This document shows positions 41,019 to 49,299 of a DNA stretch of 50,986 bases, piece by piece. How positions within the stretch are numbered: the first letter of the stretch is position 1; every line of letters starts with the position of its first letter. Position numbers and translations under genes: made by a program. This stretch comes from Marisediminitalea alba (GTDB lineage: Bacteria; Pseudomonadota; Gammaproteobacteria; Enterobacterales; Alteromonadaceae), in NCBI RefSeq assembly GCF_002993365.1, contig NZ_PVNP01000147.1, positions 1 to 50,986 on the forward strand. Reading direction: 5' to 3'. Under the pieces are notes generated by a model that saw only the letters and a program-made list of their open reading frames with translations, did not search any database and had not been told where the DNA came from.

Positions 41019-42200
41019 CTAACGCTTAGCAACGAAGTCGTTTGGCTGAATATTGGCCAGAAGGCCCTCTTCGGCGGCTTTTACCCGCGCGTTATCGGCG
41101 TAGGCTTCAATGACTGTTACTTCTTCGGGATACAGGTGATACTGGGTAAATTTCACACCACGATAATCGGTGACCTCCTGAATCTGATATATCGACAGGG
41201 TATCGCCCGGTTTAAGACCGTGCTGGCGACCCAGAGAGATACTCAATTCATTGCCGCCGTTGATACTGATCACCCGACCTGTGGCGGGGACACAGGCCAG
41301 TGTCGAGTCTACATCGCTTTGCAACTGGCGTAGCTGGTTTTGCAGGGCCAGGCCATAGGCGCTTTGCCAGAACTGGTTGGAAGATGCATCGAGTTGCGCG
41401 AAGCGGTCGAACTCCCATTCTGATTCGGTCTCATAGGTTTTATTTAATAGCGGGGCACCATTGATACCGTCGATAAGTTCTACCCTTAACCGAAAGCTCC
41501 GGGTGGCCGAGTCGTCCTGCCAGAAAGCCAGGGCGTTCCCTTCCGGCCGGTAAACGCTGAGGTCCTCAATTACGCCGGTTAGAACAAACTGACTTTTGGT
41601 TTGCGTAGCCAGAGCCGTAGCCTGATCGCGAATTTGCCTGGACTGCCAGTGCACTACATAAGGCTCAATACTGCTGATCACTGCATGTTGCGCTGATTGA
41701 TCGAATTCACGCTTTAAGCGGGCGGTGACGAGACGCCCCAGTTCCTGAATCTGACCGTCCTGGGCGTGCTGACGCTCAAGCAACGGGAAATAGCTGGTGG
41801 CAATGGTTTTGCTGAAAGGGGCGGCAGAGCACTGTTGTTGACTGGGAAAGATATCGGCACGGATCCGTACCGTGACCGCATTATCATGCCAGGTTTCTGA
41901 GATAAGCTCTAACTGGCGAACTTCTCCCGACGCGCTCACCTCAAGGCGTTCATCATTGAGTAAGCCGTCGGTAAGCTGCTGAACGCTGCGTACCGAAGCG
42001 CCGGCGAATAACATGGCCTGGCGCAGAGCTTCTTCAGTCGCCTGATGTTTGGCCTGAACCTTATTGCCGTTTAATACCACTGACTGCCCCTGGGTCTCAT
42101 ACCAAACGGCATAACTTTGCCCTGCAAAGGCTAATAGCAGGCAGGTTGTCGCCGATAAAAAAACGGTTAACCGGGCAATCAGTGTGTACATTGTCTTCAT
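41019..42200 (-). CDS. flgT: Flagellar assembly protein FlgT (H-ring)
   Basis: This 393-residue exported protein has a signal peptide (MKTMYTLIARLTVFLSATT, cleavage near SYA). The N-terminal domain holds VWYETQGQSVVLNGNKVQAK and EALRQAMLFAGASVRSVQQL, as in Vibrio FlgT, and the C-terminal domain has GRVISINGGNELSISLGRQ and HGLKPGDTLSIYQ. FlgT forms the H-ring around the LP ring of sodium-driven polar flagella and helps place the MotX/MotY T-ring. The ATG at 42200 is preferred over a GTG at 42218. It is divergent from flgP. Confidence 0.88.
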   Translation of the reverse strand: MKTMYTLIARLTVFLSATTCLLLAFAGQSYAVWYETQGQSVVLNGNKVQAKHQATEEALRQAMLFAGASVRSVQQLTDGLLNDERLEVSASGEVRQLELISETWHDNAVTVRIRADIFPSQQQCSAAPFSKTIATSYFPLLERQHAQDGQIQELGRLVTARLKREFDQSAQHAVISSIEPYVVHWQSRQIRDQATALATQTKSQFVLTGVIEDLSVYRPEGNALAFWQDDSATRSFRLRVELIDGINGAPLLNKTYETESEWEFDRFAQLDASSNQFWQSAYGLALQNQLRQLQSDVDSTLACVPATGRVISINGGNELSISLGRQHGLKPGDTLSIYQIQEVTDYRGVKFTQYHLYPEEVTVIEAYADNARVKAAEEGLLANIQPNDFVAKR

Positions 42201-42388
42201 TACTATTACTCTCACCACTTATTGGCTGTTGCAATGCGCTTGTTGTTTGCTGATATTGCTCTTGCTGCGCCCTTTATACAAAAGCCCCGAGGAGCCGTGA
42301 GCGGTATGCAAAGTGTCAATCCTATGACTCGTTTAGTCATTGTTGTAGTTGGCTCTGCATATATCGTTCCCAAAATTCATCCTGTCAC

Positions 42389-42404
42389 TGGGCATAAATA
42401 TTGC
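42389..42404 (+). promoter_or_regulatory. Sigma-54 promoter of flgP
   Basis: TGGGCAT-AAATA-TTGC has GG and GC exactly 12 bases apart, as needed for RpoN. It lies 101 bases before the flgP ATG and rules out the longer frame that opens at 42401. The rest of 42201-42505 shows no gene. Confidence 0.75.
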
Positions 42405-42505
42405 TAACTTCTGACAAGTACAAAGTGATTGTCCGTTTTGCCAACGCCTGGTTACGCGCAGCGGATAACAGCACTATTCAGACTGCACAAAATTACGGTG
42501 GTTTT

Positions 42506-42982
42506 ATGACGGTTTTAACACACATTAACAAAGCGCTTGCTTTGCTAGGCTGCCTGTTATTCATCAGTGGCTGCACATCCATGTTTGATAAGCATGTCGA
42601 ATGGGAAACCGTTGAGCCCGACGAATACCCTGTGCTAACCGCGGTGGGCTATGCACCAATCGCCTCGCAGCATGGCGGCTCCGATTCAGAAAAGAATATT
42701 ATGGCCATGAAAGCATCAAAGCTCGATGCATACCGAGAACTGGCTGAACAGGTCTACGGGCAACGAATCAATGGTCAGCAGTCACTGGCCAACATGGTTA
42801 TTAACAACGCGCAGTTGCAGGCATCGGTAGAAGGGGTGATCCGCGGCGCTAAGGTAGTAAAAGCCTATCCGGTAGGGGAGGATACCTATGCCACCGAACT
42901 GGAACTCGACATGCAGCAGGTGTATAACATTTATGTGTCGACAGCCCGCCCCCAGCGCTTAAAAACGGTAAAGTATTATTAA
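42506..42982 (+). CDS. flgP: Flagellar outer-membrane lipoprotein FlgP
   Basis: This 158-residue LPP20-type lipoprotein has a signal peptide with the lipobox FISGC (acylated Cys near residue 21). The body carries the family pattern AVGYAPIASQ, AMKASKLDAYRELAEQVYG and VEGVIRGAKVVKAYPVGEDT. FlgP forms outer-membrane-associated disk or ring structures around the flagellar base in Vibrio and Campylobacter. The ATG at 42506 follows GGTGG. In Vibrio the gene flgO precedes flgP; here it does not. Confidence 0.87.
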   Translation: MTVLTHINKALALLGCLLFISGCTSMFDKHVEWETVEPDEYPVLTAVGYAPIASQHGGSDSEKNIMAMKASKLDAYRELAEQVYGQRINGQQSLANMVINNAQLQASVEGVIRGAKVVKAYPVGEDTYATELELDMQQVYNIYVSTARPQRLKTVKYY

Positions 42983-43221
42983 GGCACTACCGGTTATTAC
43001 CTGACCCAACTCATTATTGCCCGGATAGTATTCAGCCAGAGAAATCATAATAAGCGGTATTAAGCCTGGCATTGTTGGTAAATTGTGCGCTAATTAAATA
43101 GCACCAGGATCATTTTTGACGCCGTCATCATCGTGTTGAGCCTGCGTGTTCCAGGTATGTTGAAACATCTTAAATCAGGTTGATTAATGGCTGGTTAAGC
43201 GGGCGGGAAGGGGATTAATGC

Positions 43222-43836
43222 TTACTTTTCGAGTAAGAACCAGGTGATGTCATCTTGCGGTGCCCAGTTATCTCGCTTGTAGATAAACCCATAGTCAATC
43301 AGTTTCAAACCATAGTTATCAATCAAATCGCCGGCAAAATCACGTTTAAATAACTTATTTTGATGGCCTTTATAGGTGATTTGGGTAGGCGATGGATTGT
43401 AATATTCCGCCACAAGCACATAGCGATTAGAGCCATTTACCAAATTCTGGTAAACGTTATCTAAATAGTCAGGGTTGATATGAATAAGCACGCCAGCGGT
43501 AAACGTCAGGTCTGCTTTAGGCGAATGTTCAATAGAATCGAGTATTGAACCAACAGTAATGTCGGCGACACCAAAACTTTCAGCCTGTTTAGCCGCTGAT
43601 TCATTTATTTCGTAACCACTGAGCTGAAGCGCGGGGTTTAAGCGCTTCAGAGCAACCAGGTTGAGGCCAATGTTACAACCAAGTTCCTGAGCAGAAGTCA
43701 CATTATGTGCAGCCCTTAGCATTCGCGACCACATGGCAACTTTAGAATTAAGCAGCGATTCAGAATTGTTTCTTTTGATGTAGTCTTCGCCGAAGTTTCC
43801 AGCCCAAAAATTTTCTTGCTCAGTTTGGTATGTCAT
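43222..43836 (-). CDS. Pseudaminic acid biosynthesis-associated methylase-type SAM methyltransferase
   Basis: This 204-residue class I SAM-dependent methyltransferase has motif I at AQELGCNIGLNLVALKRL near residue 49, an acidic strand end in LSGYEINESAAKQ, and TFTAGVLIHINPDYL. It begins TEQENFWAGNFGEDYIKRN and contains AEYYNPSPTQITYKGHQNKL, which I associate with the pseudaminic-acid methylase family. Members usually sit in flagellin-glycosylation islands and are thought to methylate nonulosonic sugars or a precursor. Here it stands alone between flgP and flgN with gaps of 239 and 240 bases either side and looks more AT-rich than its neighbours. No pse gene is in the window. Confidence 0.8.
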   Translation of the reverse strand: MTYQTEQENFWAGNFGEDYIKRNNSESLLNSKVAMWSRMLRAAHNVTSAQELGCNIGLNLVALKRLNPALQLSGYEINESAAKQAESFGVADITVGSILDSIEHSPKADLTFTAGVLIHINPDYLDNVYQNLVNGSNRYVLVAEYYNPSPTQITYKGHQNKLFKRDFAGDLIDNYGLKLIDYGFIYKRDNWAPQDDITWFLLEK

Positions 43837-44051
43837 GAGGAACTCATTAATCTGATTTTGATATTTTTAATTAATAGATCTTTCATTCTGGCTGAACAGC
43901 GTTAGGTGCTTCGTGTTTGCCGGCAGCGGTTCTGTCCCGACTAATCCGTTTATGCATGTGAGCGAAATACAGACCGTGCAAGTTCAGCATAACTTAACCT
44001 ATGTGTGCAAAATCTTTAAGGCACGTATTTAATTGTTTAAGTTATTGTGGT

Positions 44052-44483
44052 TTACGCGCTTACGCCTTTACCTGAAAAACCGCCTTTTTTCTTACCGGCC
44101 TTATCGTAGGTCAATGATTCTTTGGCACGAATATCCATCATCAGATTACGTAAATGGGCTAAGCGTAACTGGCCTTGTTCAATCGCTCTCTGGTTTACTT
44201 CTGTACAGTACTGACATTCAATCAACAGCGTTTTGGATTGCTCAATCAGGGCGAGTATTTCATCAGACAACGGCGCATCCTGTTGTAGCGCCGCCAACTG
44301 GGGATTAACGGTCTCATCGAGGTTCTGAATAGCGGACAAAAGGGCTTCTTTGTCATGCAGAAGCGTCATCAGTGCTTCGGCGTCACGGCTACCGATCAGA
44401 TGTAACTCTTTGTCCAGCATCGCCTTAAATGAAGAGAGCTGTTGAGTTTGAAGTTTTAGCTGATCAATTAGCGTGGCCGTCAT
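44052..44483 (-). CDS. flgN: Flagellar export chaperone FlgN
   Basis: This 143-residue all-helical protein binds hook-junction proteins FlgK and FlgL before export. The coiled-coil pattern is LIDQLKLQTQQLSSFKAML through RDAEALMTLLHDKEALLSAI, and the Gly/Lys-rich tail (AGKKKGGFSGKG) is typical. AAGTGAG six bases before the ATG at 44483 supports this start over a GTG at 44492. It directly follows flgM, giving a flgM-flgN unit. Confidence 0.85.
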   Translation of the reverse strand: MTATLIDQLKLQTQQLSSFKAMLDKELHLIGSRDAEALMTLLHDKEALLSAIQNLDETVNPQLAALQQDAPLSDEILALIEQSKTLLIECQYCTEVNQRAIEQGQLRLAHLRNLMMDIRAKESLTYDKAGKKKGGFSGKGVSA

Positions 44484-44495
44484 ATTACTCACTTA

Positions 44496-44837
44496 TCAGG
44501 ATTTGATACCAAAAATTTCAGACTCGAGTCGGGCGATTTTTTTCGCCAGCGCCTGCGGGTCAACTTTGTATTCGCCATTCTGGATCGCTTTTTTCAGCTT
44601 ATCCACTTTTTCCTCATTCACCGGCGCTTCGGCACTTTTCTTTTGCACCTGATTTAACTGCTGGGCAGATTGTGTCAACGACACGGAATCCTGACGCGGC
44701 GCGCTCGCAGCTTGTGCAGTTGATGTGGCAGCCTGCTGGACTGCTGTTTGGTTTTGTTTTGGCTGTTGCTGACTGTTGACCTTGTTATTATCAACAGGCG
44801 CTTTTGGTAAGCCATTGTTTACATTGTTAATTGCCAT
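44496..44837 (-). CDS. flgM: Anti-sigma-28 factor FlgM
   Basis: This 113-residue protein has a long Gln/Ala-rich, probably disordered N-terminal half. The C-terminal sigma-28-binding region holds DSVSLTQSAQQLNQVQKK and NEEKVDKLKKAIQNGEYKVD, ending in IARLESEIFG. FlgM holds FliA inactive until it is exported through the finished hook. A FliA promoter lies just upstream, giving feedback control. Confidence 0.92.
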   Translation of the reverse strand: MAINNVNNGLPKAPVDNNKVNSQQQPKQNQTAVQQAATSTAQAASAPRQDSVSLTQSAQQLNQVQKKSAEAPVNEEKVDKLKKAIQNGEYKVDPQALAKKIARLESEIFGIKS

Positions 44838-44872
44838 AATTTGTTTCCACTACCTTTTACACCTCAGTAGTT

Positions 44873-44899
44873 ATATCGGCTGCGGGTAGATTTTCTTTA
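44873..44899 (-). promoter_or_regulatory. Sigma-28 (FliA) promoter of flgMN
   Basis: On the minus strand TAAAGAAA, an 11-base spacer and GCCGATAT match the FliA consensus (TAAAGTTT-N11-GCCGATAA) with perfect spacing. It ends about 35 bases before the flgM start. Confidence 0.8.
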
Positions 44900-44987
44900 G
44901 ACCAAATTAGCATTTTTTGTATAAAAAATCGCATCAAATTAAAGGACTGGTTATCGCTTTCGCATCCTGCACTGCGCGTTAACCTTA

Positions 44988-45722
44988 TCACAAGTTAACA
45001 ATGACTTCCTGAGTGCTGGCCACCTCGGCAATCACCGACTTATTGGAGCTGGCATTAACGACTTCAATGGTGTCGCCAATAACACCGTCCTGCCGTGCAA
45101 TCCCGGATGTTTTAACCTGCACTGCGCCCGCCTGTCCACTGATGGTGATTTTATCACCTTTACATATAAAACACAGCATATTGCTTTGTACCGGCTGGCC
45201 TTCCCGAACCCGGTACTTTAAACGTGCCCCCGAGAGTTGCTCAATACTGGTAAACGGCGTATGACGTAACTGTTTAATGTCTACTTCTGCCAGCGTTAAA
45301 TGACTGGCGGATAGTACCGTATCCGGGCTAATCATTGACGCGGTGACAACGATAGTGCGGGTACGGGTGACTTTGGCACTGGAAAATAAATACCAGTTAC
45401 TGGTGTCGCAACTAACCCGTACATTCAGATAACTTAAATGTAAGGTGTCAGATGCAACATCAAAGCTAAAGGGCACATCGCAATCAGGAATGTTTATCCG
45501 GCTATCAATAGGTGTTACGGATATGGTTAAATTATCTGCCAAATTATTTTGCTGACCTGGCTCAAGTTGCCGGGTTAAATATTCTGCTACATTGCGCGCC
45601 AATTGCTCGTGGGCCGTTTCGGCTTTTTCTTGGGCAATTGCGTTAAAGTGAGCTAAGGTGAAACCTGCGGTCAAGATGAAAGTCAGGCGCACCGGCGTGA
45701 GTAATGTTTTCAATATTTTCAT
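44988..45722 (-). CDS. flgA: Flagellar basal-body P-ring formation protein FlgA
   Basis: This 244-residue periplasmic chaperone for FlgI has a signal peptide (hydrophobic LTFILTAGFTLAHFNAIA, cleavage before QEK). The C-terminal SAF-type domain carries SHLTLAEVDIKQLRH, GARLKYRVREGQPVQSNML and VGTIEV-like GDTIEVVNASSNK. Two Cys in CFICKGD and two earlier (IPDCDVPF and VSCDTSN) may form disulphides. A sigma-54 element lies about 110 bases upstream. It is divergent from cheV. Confidence 0.92.
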   Translation of the reverse strand: MKILKTLLTPVRLTFILTAGFTLAHFNAIAQEKAETAHEQLARNVAEYLTRQLEPGQQNNLADNLTISVTPIDSRINIPDCDVPFSFDVASDTLHLSYLNVRVSCDTSNWYLFSSAKVTRTRTIVVTASMISPDTVLSASHLTLAEVDIKQLRHTPFTSIEQLSGARLKYRVREGQPVQSNMLCFICKGDKITISGQAGAVQVKTSGIARQDGVIGDTIEVVNASSNKSVIAEVASTQEVIVNL

Positions 45723-45829
45723 GTTCAGACGTTTTCATTTTGACTATTATTAAATACAAATCAGCGAGTTTTGCTAATCAAAGATGCGGCGACAGTTAAT
45801 TGACGCAACCCATGTTATTAAATAAGTAC

Positions 45830-45845
45830 GCAAACTCTATGCCCA
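45830..45845 (-). promoter_or_regulatory. Sigma-54 promoter of flgA
   Basis: On the minus strand TGGGCAT-AGAGT-TTGC has GG and GC 12 bases apart. Its -24 half begins exactly as in the flgP promoter (TGGGCAT). It sits in the flgA/cheV divergent gap. Confidence 0.7.
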
Positions 45846-45867
45846 TATTGAAATATCGAGGTGATGT

Positions 45868-46794
45868 ATGTCTGGAATTTTAGATTCGGTGAACCAACGC
45901 ACGCAGTTGGTTGGCCAGAACCGGCTGGAGTTATTGCTGTTTCGTCTCAATGGTCGTCAACGTTTTGGCATCAATGTGTTTAAGGTTCGCGAGGTCTTAC
46001 AGTGCCCGGCGTTAACTGCGATGCCCAAGCTGAACCCATTGGTGCGCGGCATTGCGCATATCCGCGGCCAGACCATCTCAGTGATCGATTTGAGTATGGC
46101 AACCGGTGGACGGCGCATAGAAGACCTTAAAACAGCGTTTATTGTGATTGCGGAATATAACCGGTCGGTACAAGGCTTTCTGGTAGGGGCCGTCGAGCGC
46201 ATTATCAATACCAATTGGGATGCCATCATGCCACCCCCGCAGGGAACCGGCAGGGCCAGCTACCTGACCGCCGTGACTGAAGTTGAAGGTGAACTGGTTG
46301 AAATCCTTGATGTAGAAAAGATCCTCAATGAGATTTCCCCACTGAATACTGAAGTGAGCGCTGAGGTTGCATCGACCCTTAATACTGACGCACATAAAGA
46401 TAAAATTATTTTTATTGCTGACGATTCTTCCGTTGCCCGTAATCAGGTGAAAAGGGCCCTGACCACCCTTGGAATGGAAATTGAAATGGCCAAAAATGGC
46501 CTGGAAGCGCTCAAGCGCCTGAAAGAGATTGCCGAGGAAACCGGTGATGTTACCGACAAGGTAGGGGTGCTGGTGTCTGATATTGAAATGCCGGAAATGG
46601 ATGGGTACACCCTCACTGCCGAAATTAAGAATACCCCGGAGCTGCAAAAACTGCATGTGGTTCTGCATACTTCTTTAAGTGGCGTATTTAATCAGGCGAT
46701 GGTGAAAAAGGTGGGCGCAGACGACTTTATTGCTAAATTTCATCCTGATGAACTGGCTAGCGCTGTTCAGAAATGGCTGGGTCCTGAAGAATAA
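45868..46794 (+). CDS. cheV: Chemotaxis coupling/adaptation protein CheV
   Basis: This 308-residue protein has an N-terminal CheW-like domain (about residues 15-165, with LLFRLNGRQRFGINVFKVRE and VRGIAHIRGQTISVIDLS). A C-terminal receiver domain follows (from about 175, with IIFIADDSSVARNQVKRAL, the phospho-acceptor Asp in VLVSDIEMPEMDGY, Thr/Ser in LHTSLSG and Lys in DFIAKFHPDEL). It couples receptors to CheA and its phosphorylation aids adaptation. GAGGTGATGT precedes the ATG. It is followed by cheR, the usual order. Confidence 0.95.
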   Translation: MSGILDSVNQRTQLVGQNRLELLLFRLNGRQRFGINVFKVREVLQCPALTAMPKLNPLVRGIAHIRGQTISVIDLSMATGGRRIEDLKTAFIVIAEYNRSVQGFLVGAVERIINTNWDAIMPPPQGTGRASYLTAVTEVEGELVEILDVEKILNEISPLNTEVSAEVASTLNTDAHKDKIIFIADDSSVARNQVKRALTTLGMEIEMAKNGLEALKRLKEIAEETGDVTDKVGVLVSDIEMPEMDGYTLTAEIKNTPELQKLHVVLHTSLSGVFNQAMVKKVGADDFIAKFHPDELASAVQKWLGPEE

Positions 46795-46813
46795 TCAACG
46801 GAGTATACACTGA

Positions 46814-47647
46814 TTGATTAATAAGGATGTGTCGCCTGACGCGTACCGCCAGTTCCGGGAGTTTCTGGAACAGCAGTGCGGTATCGTGCTTGGCGATAAT
46901 AAGCAGTACTTAGTGCGAAGCCGTTTGGGCGGGCTGTTGCACGAGCGCCAATTAACTAATATCGATGAGCTGTTAAGGCAATCCATCTCCGGTCGCGACC
47001 GCGGATTACTACAGCAGGTTATCGATGCCATGACCACCAACGAAACCCTGTGGTTTCGTGACAGCTACCCGTTTGAACTATTGATCCGGCAAATACTGCC
47101 CACCCTTGCCACCCGGCAACGACGTATTCGGATCTGGAGTGCAGCATGCTCCTCTGGTCAGGAGCCTTATTCCATTGCCATGTCATTACTGGAATATCAG
47201 CGTAATAACCCCGGCGCCGGTTCGTTGTCTGCGGAGATTCTGGCCACTGACTTATCCAGTAATATGCTGAGAAAGTGTGAAGAGGGCGCTTACGATGAGC
47301 TCTCACTGGCACGCGGTTTATCGGCCGAGCGCCGGCAAAGGTACTTCCAGCAGCATGCCAGCGGCATGTTACAGGTGAAGCCTGAAGTACGCCGTATGGT
47401 CAGCTTTCGCAGTCTGAACCTGCTGCACAGCTATTCTTCGCTGGGCAAGTTCGATATTGTCTTTTGCCGCAATGTGCTGATTTACTTCTCTACAGAGCTG
47501 AAACAAAAAATACTGCAACAAATTGCCGCCCAGTTAAACCCGGGCGGCATCCTGTTTCTCGGTGCGTCGGAATCGGTGGCCGCAGCGGCCGATTGTTACC
47601 GCATGGTTAAATGTAACCCTGGCTTGTATTACACCAAAAAAGACTAA
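46814..47647 (+). CDS. cheR: Chemotaxis protein methyltransferase CheR
   Basis: This 277-residue enzyme methylates Glu residues on chemoreceptors using SAM. The helical N-terminal domain is followed by VIDAMTTNETLWFRD, the SAM-binding IRIWSAACSSGQEPYSIAM and FDIVFCRNVLIYFSTELK. The start is TTG at 46814 with GGAG about nine bases upstream, 19 bases after cheV. It has no C-terminal TPR extension and no visible receptor-tether-binding insertion. Confidence 0.95.
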   Translation: MINKDVSPDAYRQFREFLEQQCGIVLGDNKQYLVRSRLGGLLHERQLTNIDELLRQSISGRDRGLLQQVIDAMTTNETLWFRDSYPFELLIRQILPTLATRQRRIRIWSAACSSGQEPYSIAMSLLEYQRNNPGAGSLSAEILATDLSSNMLRKCEEGAYDELSLARGLSAERRQRYFQQHASGMLQVKPEVRRMVSFRSLNLLHSYSSLGKFDIVFCRNVLIYFSTELKQKILQQIAAQLNPGGILFLGASESVAAAADCYRMVKCNPGLYYTKKD

Positions 47648-47701
47648 TTAAAATAGATAGTTAGTTTTTTCTTTTCGTGTATTTCTTACTTCCTGCTTTT
47701 G

Positions 47702-47718
47702 TTGGCACTTAGTTTGCT
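47702..47718 (+). promoter_or_regulatory. Sigma-54 promoter of the flgB operon
   Basis: TTGGCAC-TTAGT-TTGCT is a near-perfect RpoN element with GG and GC 12 bases apart, in the 99-base gap before flgB. Transcription should begin near 47729. Confidence 0.85.
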
Positions 47719-47746
47719 TTTATCTTTGCGATAGAGGAGAAGTGCT

Positions 47747-48151
47747 ATGGCCATTAATTTAGACAAGCTCGTGGGTTTTCATCAGAACGCTTTGAAGATC
47801 CGCAACGATAAGATGGAAGTCATTGCCGGTAATCTGGCCAATGCCAACACGCCGGGTTACAAAGCCCGCGGCATCGATTTTCAAAAAGCAATGGCCAGCG
47901 CTCAGAATTCCAGCGGCCAGTCGATGACACGCACTCACGATAAACACATGAGTGGCGGCATGGTGTCATCAACAAACATCGGCTTTAGGATCCCCTCTCA
48001 GCCGGATACCGGCGACGGCAATACCGTCGAAGTCCAGCGCGAACGTAATGAATTCTTAGATACAGGTATGCGCTATCAGGCCACTATTGAGTTTCTCAAC
48101 GGTAAAGTGAAAGGCATGAAGAAAGCGTTAAGTGGAGGACAAGGTCAATGA
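47747..48151 (+). CDS. flgB: Flagellar proximal rod protein FlgB
   Basis: This 134-residue rod protein, the first of the operon, has the rod/hook N-terminal motif IAGNLANANTPGYKARGIDF and a C-terminal helix (TIEFLNGKVKGMKKAL). It is exported by the flagellar type III system without a cleaved signal. GAGGAGAAGTGCT precedes the ATG. Its stop overlaps the flgC start by four bases. Confidence 0.96.
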   Translation: MAINLDKLVGFHQNALKIRNDKMEVIAGNLANANTPGYKARGIDFQKAMASAQNSSGQSMTRTHDKHMSGGMVSSTNIGFRIPSQPDTGDGNTVEVQRERNEFLDTGMRYQATIEFLNGKVKGMKKALSGGQGQ

Positions 48152-48570
48152 GTCTGTTTGATGTTATGTCAATTTCTGCGTCAGGTATGCATGCTGAAAG
48201 CGTACGCCTGAACACCACGGCAAGTAATATTGCCAATGCCAATTCGGTAAGTAGTAGTGAGCAGGATACCTATCGTGCCCGTCATGCTGTTTTTGCTGCC
48301 GAGCTGAATCGCGCAACCAATGATTACAGCAAGGGCTCTGAAGTTAAGGTACTGGGTGTGGTCGAGAGCGACCGTCCGCTACAAACTGAGTATGCACCGC
48401 ATAATCCCCTGGCTGACGAAAATGGTTACATCTATAAGCCGAACGTCAATATCGTGGAAGAGATGGCCGATATGATGTCTGCCTCCAAAGCTTATGAAAC
48501 CAACGTCCAACTGGCAGATACCACTAAGCGCATTTTCCGTCGGGTGTTAACCCTTGGCCGTGGTCAGTAG
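48148..48570 (+). CDS. flgC: Flagellar proximal rod protein FlgC
   Basis: This 140-residue protein starts MSLFDVMSISASGMHAESVR, with TTASNIANANS and the C-terminal family motif NVNIVEEMADMMSASKAYE. It stacks with FlgB and FlgF to make the proximal rod. It overlaps flgB by four bases (ATGA). Confidence 0.97.
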   Translation: MSLFDVMSISASGMHAESVRLNTTASNIANANSVSSSEQDTYRARHAVFAAELNRATNDYSKGSEVKVLGVVESDRPLQTEYAPHNPLADENGYIYKPNVNIVEEMADMMSASKAYETNVQLADTTKRIFRRVLTLGRGQ

Positions 48571-48595
48571 TAGCGGTCATTAAGAGGATACTAAC

Positions 48596-49285
48596 GTGAG
48601 TACAATTACCAACACGCAGGGTCTCAATACTGACCTCTATTGGCAGGAAGAAAAGGTCAAAGTGTCCGATGGCTCGGAGCAGAACCTGTCTCAGGAAGAC
48701 TTTTTCGCCCTGTTAACAGAGCAGCTGTCTAATCAGGATCCTACCAAGCCGGTGGATAACGATCAGATGGTTTCGCAGATGACCCAGTTCACCACTGCCG
48801 ACGGCATCAGCAAACTGAATGAGAAGTTTGAAAGCTTCGCTACCTTCATGACGTCGAACCAGGCATTACAGGCTTCCAGCCTGATTGGCCAGGATGTGCT
48901 GGTAGAAGCCAACGTAGGCTACATGGGCAGTGAAGGCGCCGGCCTCAGTGGTTTTGTGGTAAACGAACAAACCGTACAGAACATGGAAATTACTATCACC
49001 AATGCCAACGGTGAAGTCGTCAGAACCATCGACGCAGGCACCCAGGGGGCCGGCAACATTGAGTTCAACTGGGATGGTACCGACCGCAGCGGCAATTTAA
49101 TGCCGCCCGGCGAATATCTGGTGAGTGCAAACGGCCAGGTGAATGGTGAAGGGGTAGCAATTTCCACCGCTATTCATCGCCACGTTAGCAGTGTAAGCCT
49201 GGCTGGCAGCAACCAGGGCATTATTTTGAATTTAGAGGGTGATGTCAGTATCAATCTTGACGACGTTATCCAGATCGGCAGTTAG
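48596..49285 (+). CDS. flgD: Flagellar hook capping protein FlgD
   Basis: This 229-residue scaffold caps the growing hook and leads FlgE polymerisation. The export and assembly region has LSQEDFFALLTEQLSNQDP and QMTQFTTADGISKLNE. The C-terminal FlgD Ig-like/tudor part carries FNWDGTDRSGNLMPPGEY. The start is GTG at 48596 after AAGAGGATACTAAC. Confidence 0.95.
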   Translation: MSTITNTQGLNTDLYWQEEKVKVSDGSEQNLSQEDFFALLTEQLSNQDPTKPVDNDQMVSQMTQFTTADGISKLNEKFESFATFMTSNQALQASSLIGQDVLVEANVGYMGSEGAGLSGFVVNEQTVQNMEITITNANGEVVRTIDAGTQGAGNIEFNWDGTDRSGNLMPPGEYLVSANGQVNGEGVAISTAIHRHVSSVSLAGSNQGIILNLEGDVSINLDDVIQIGS

Positions 49286-49299
49286 TAGGAGAAAAGCAC

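Noticed and set aside
42222..42407. 61-aa frame upstream of flgP as a possible flgO remnant
   Set aside because: No lipobox and no FlgO-like segments; it overlaps the flgP sigma-54 promoter and looks like random translation.
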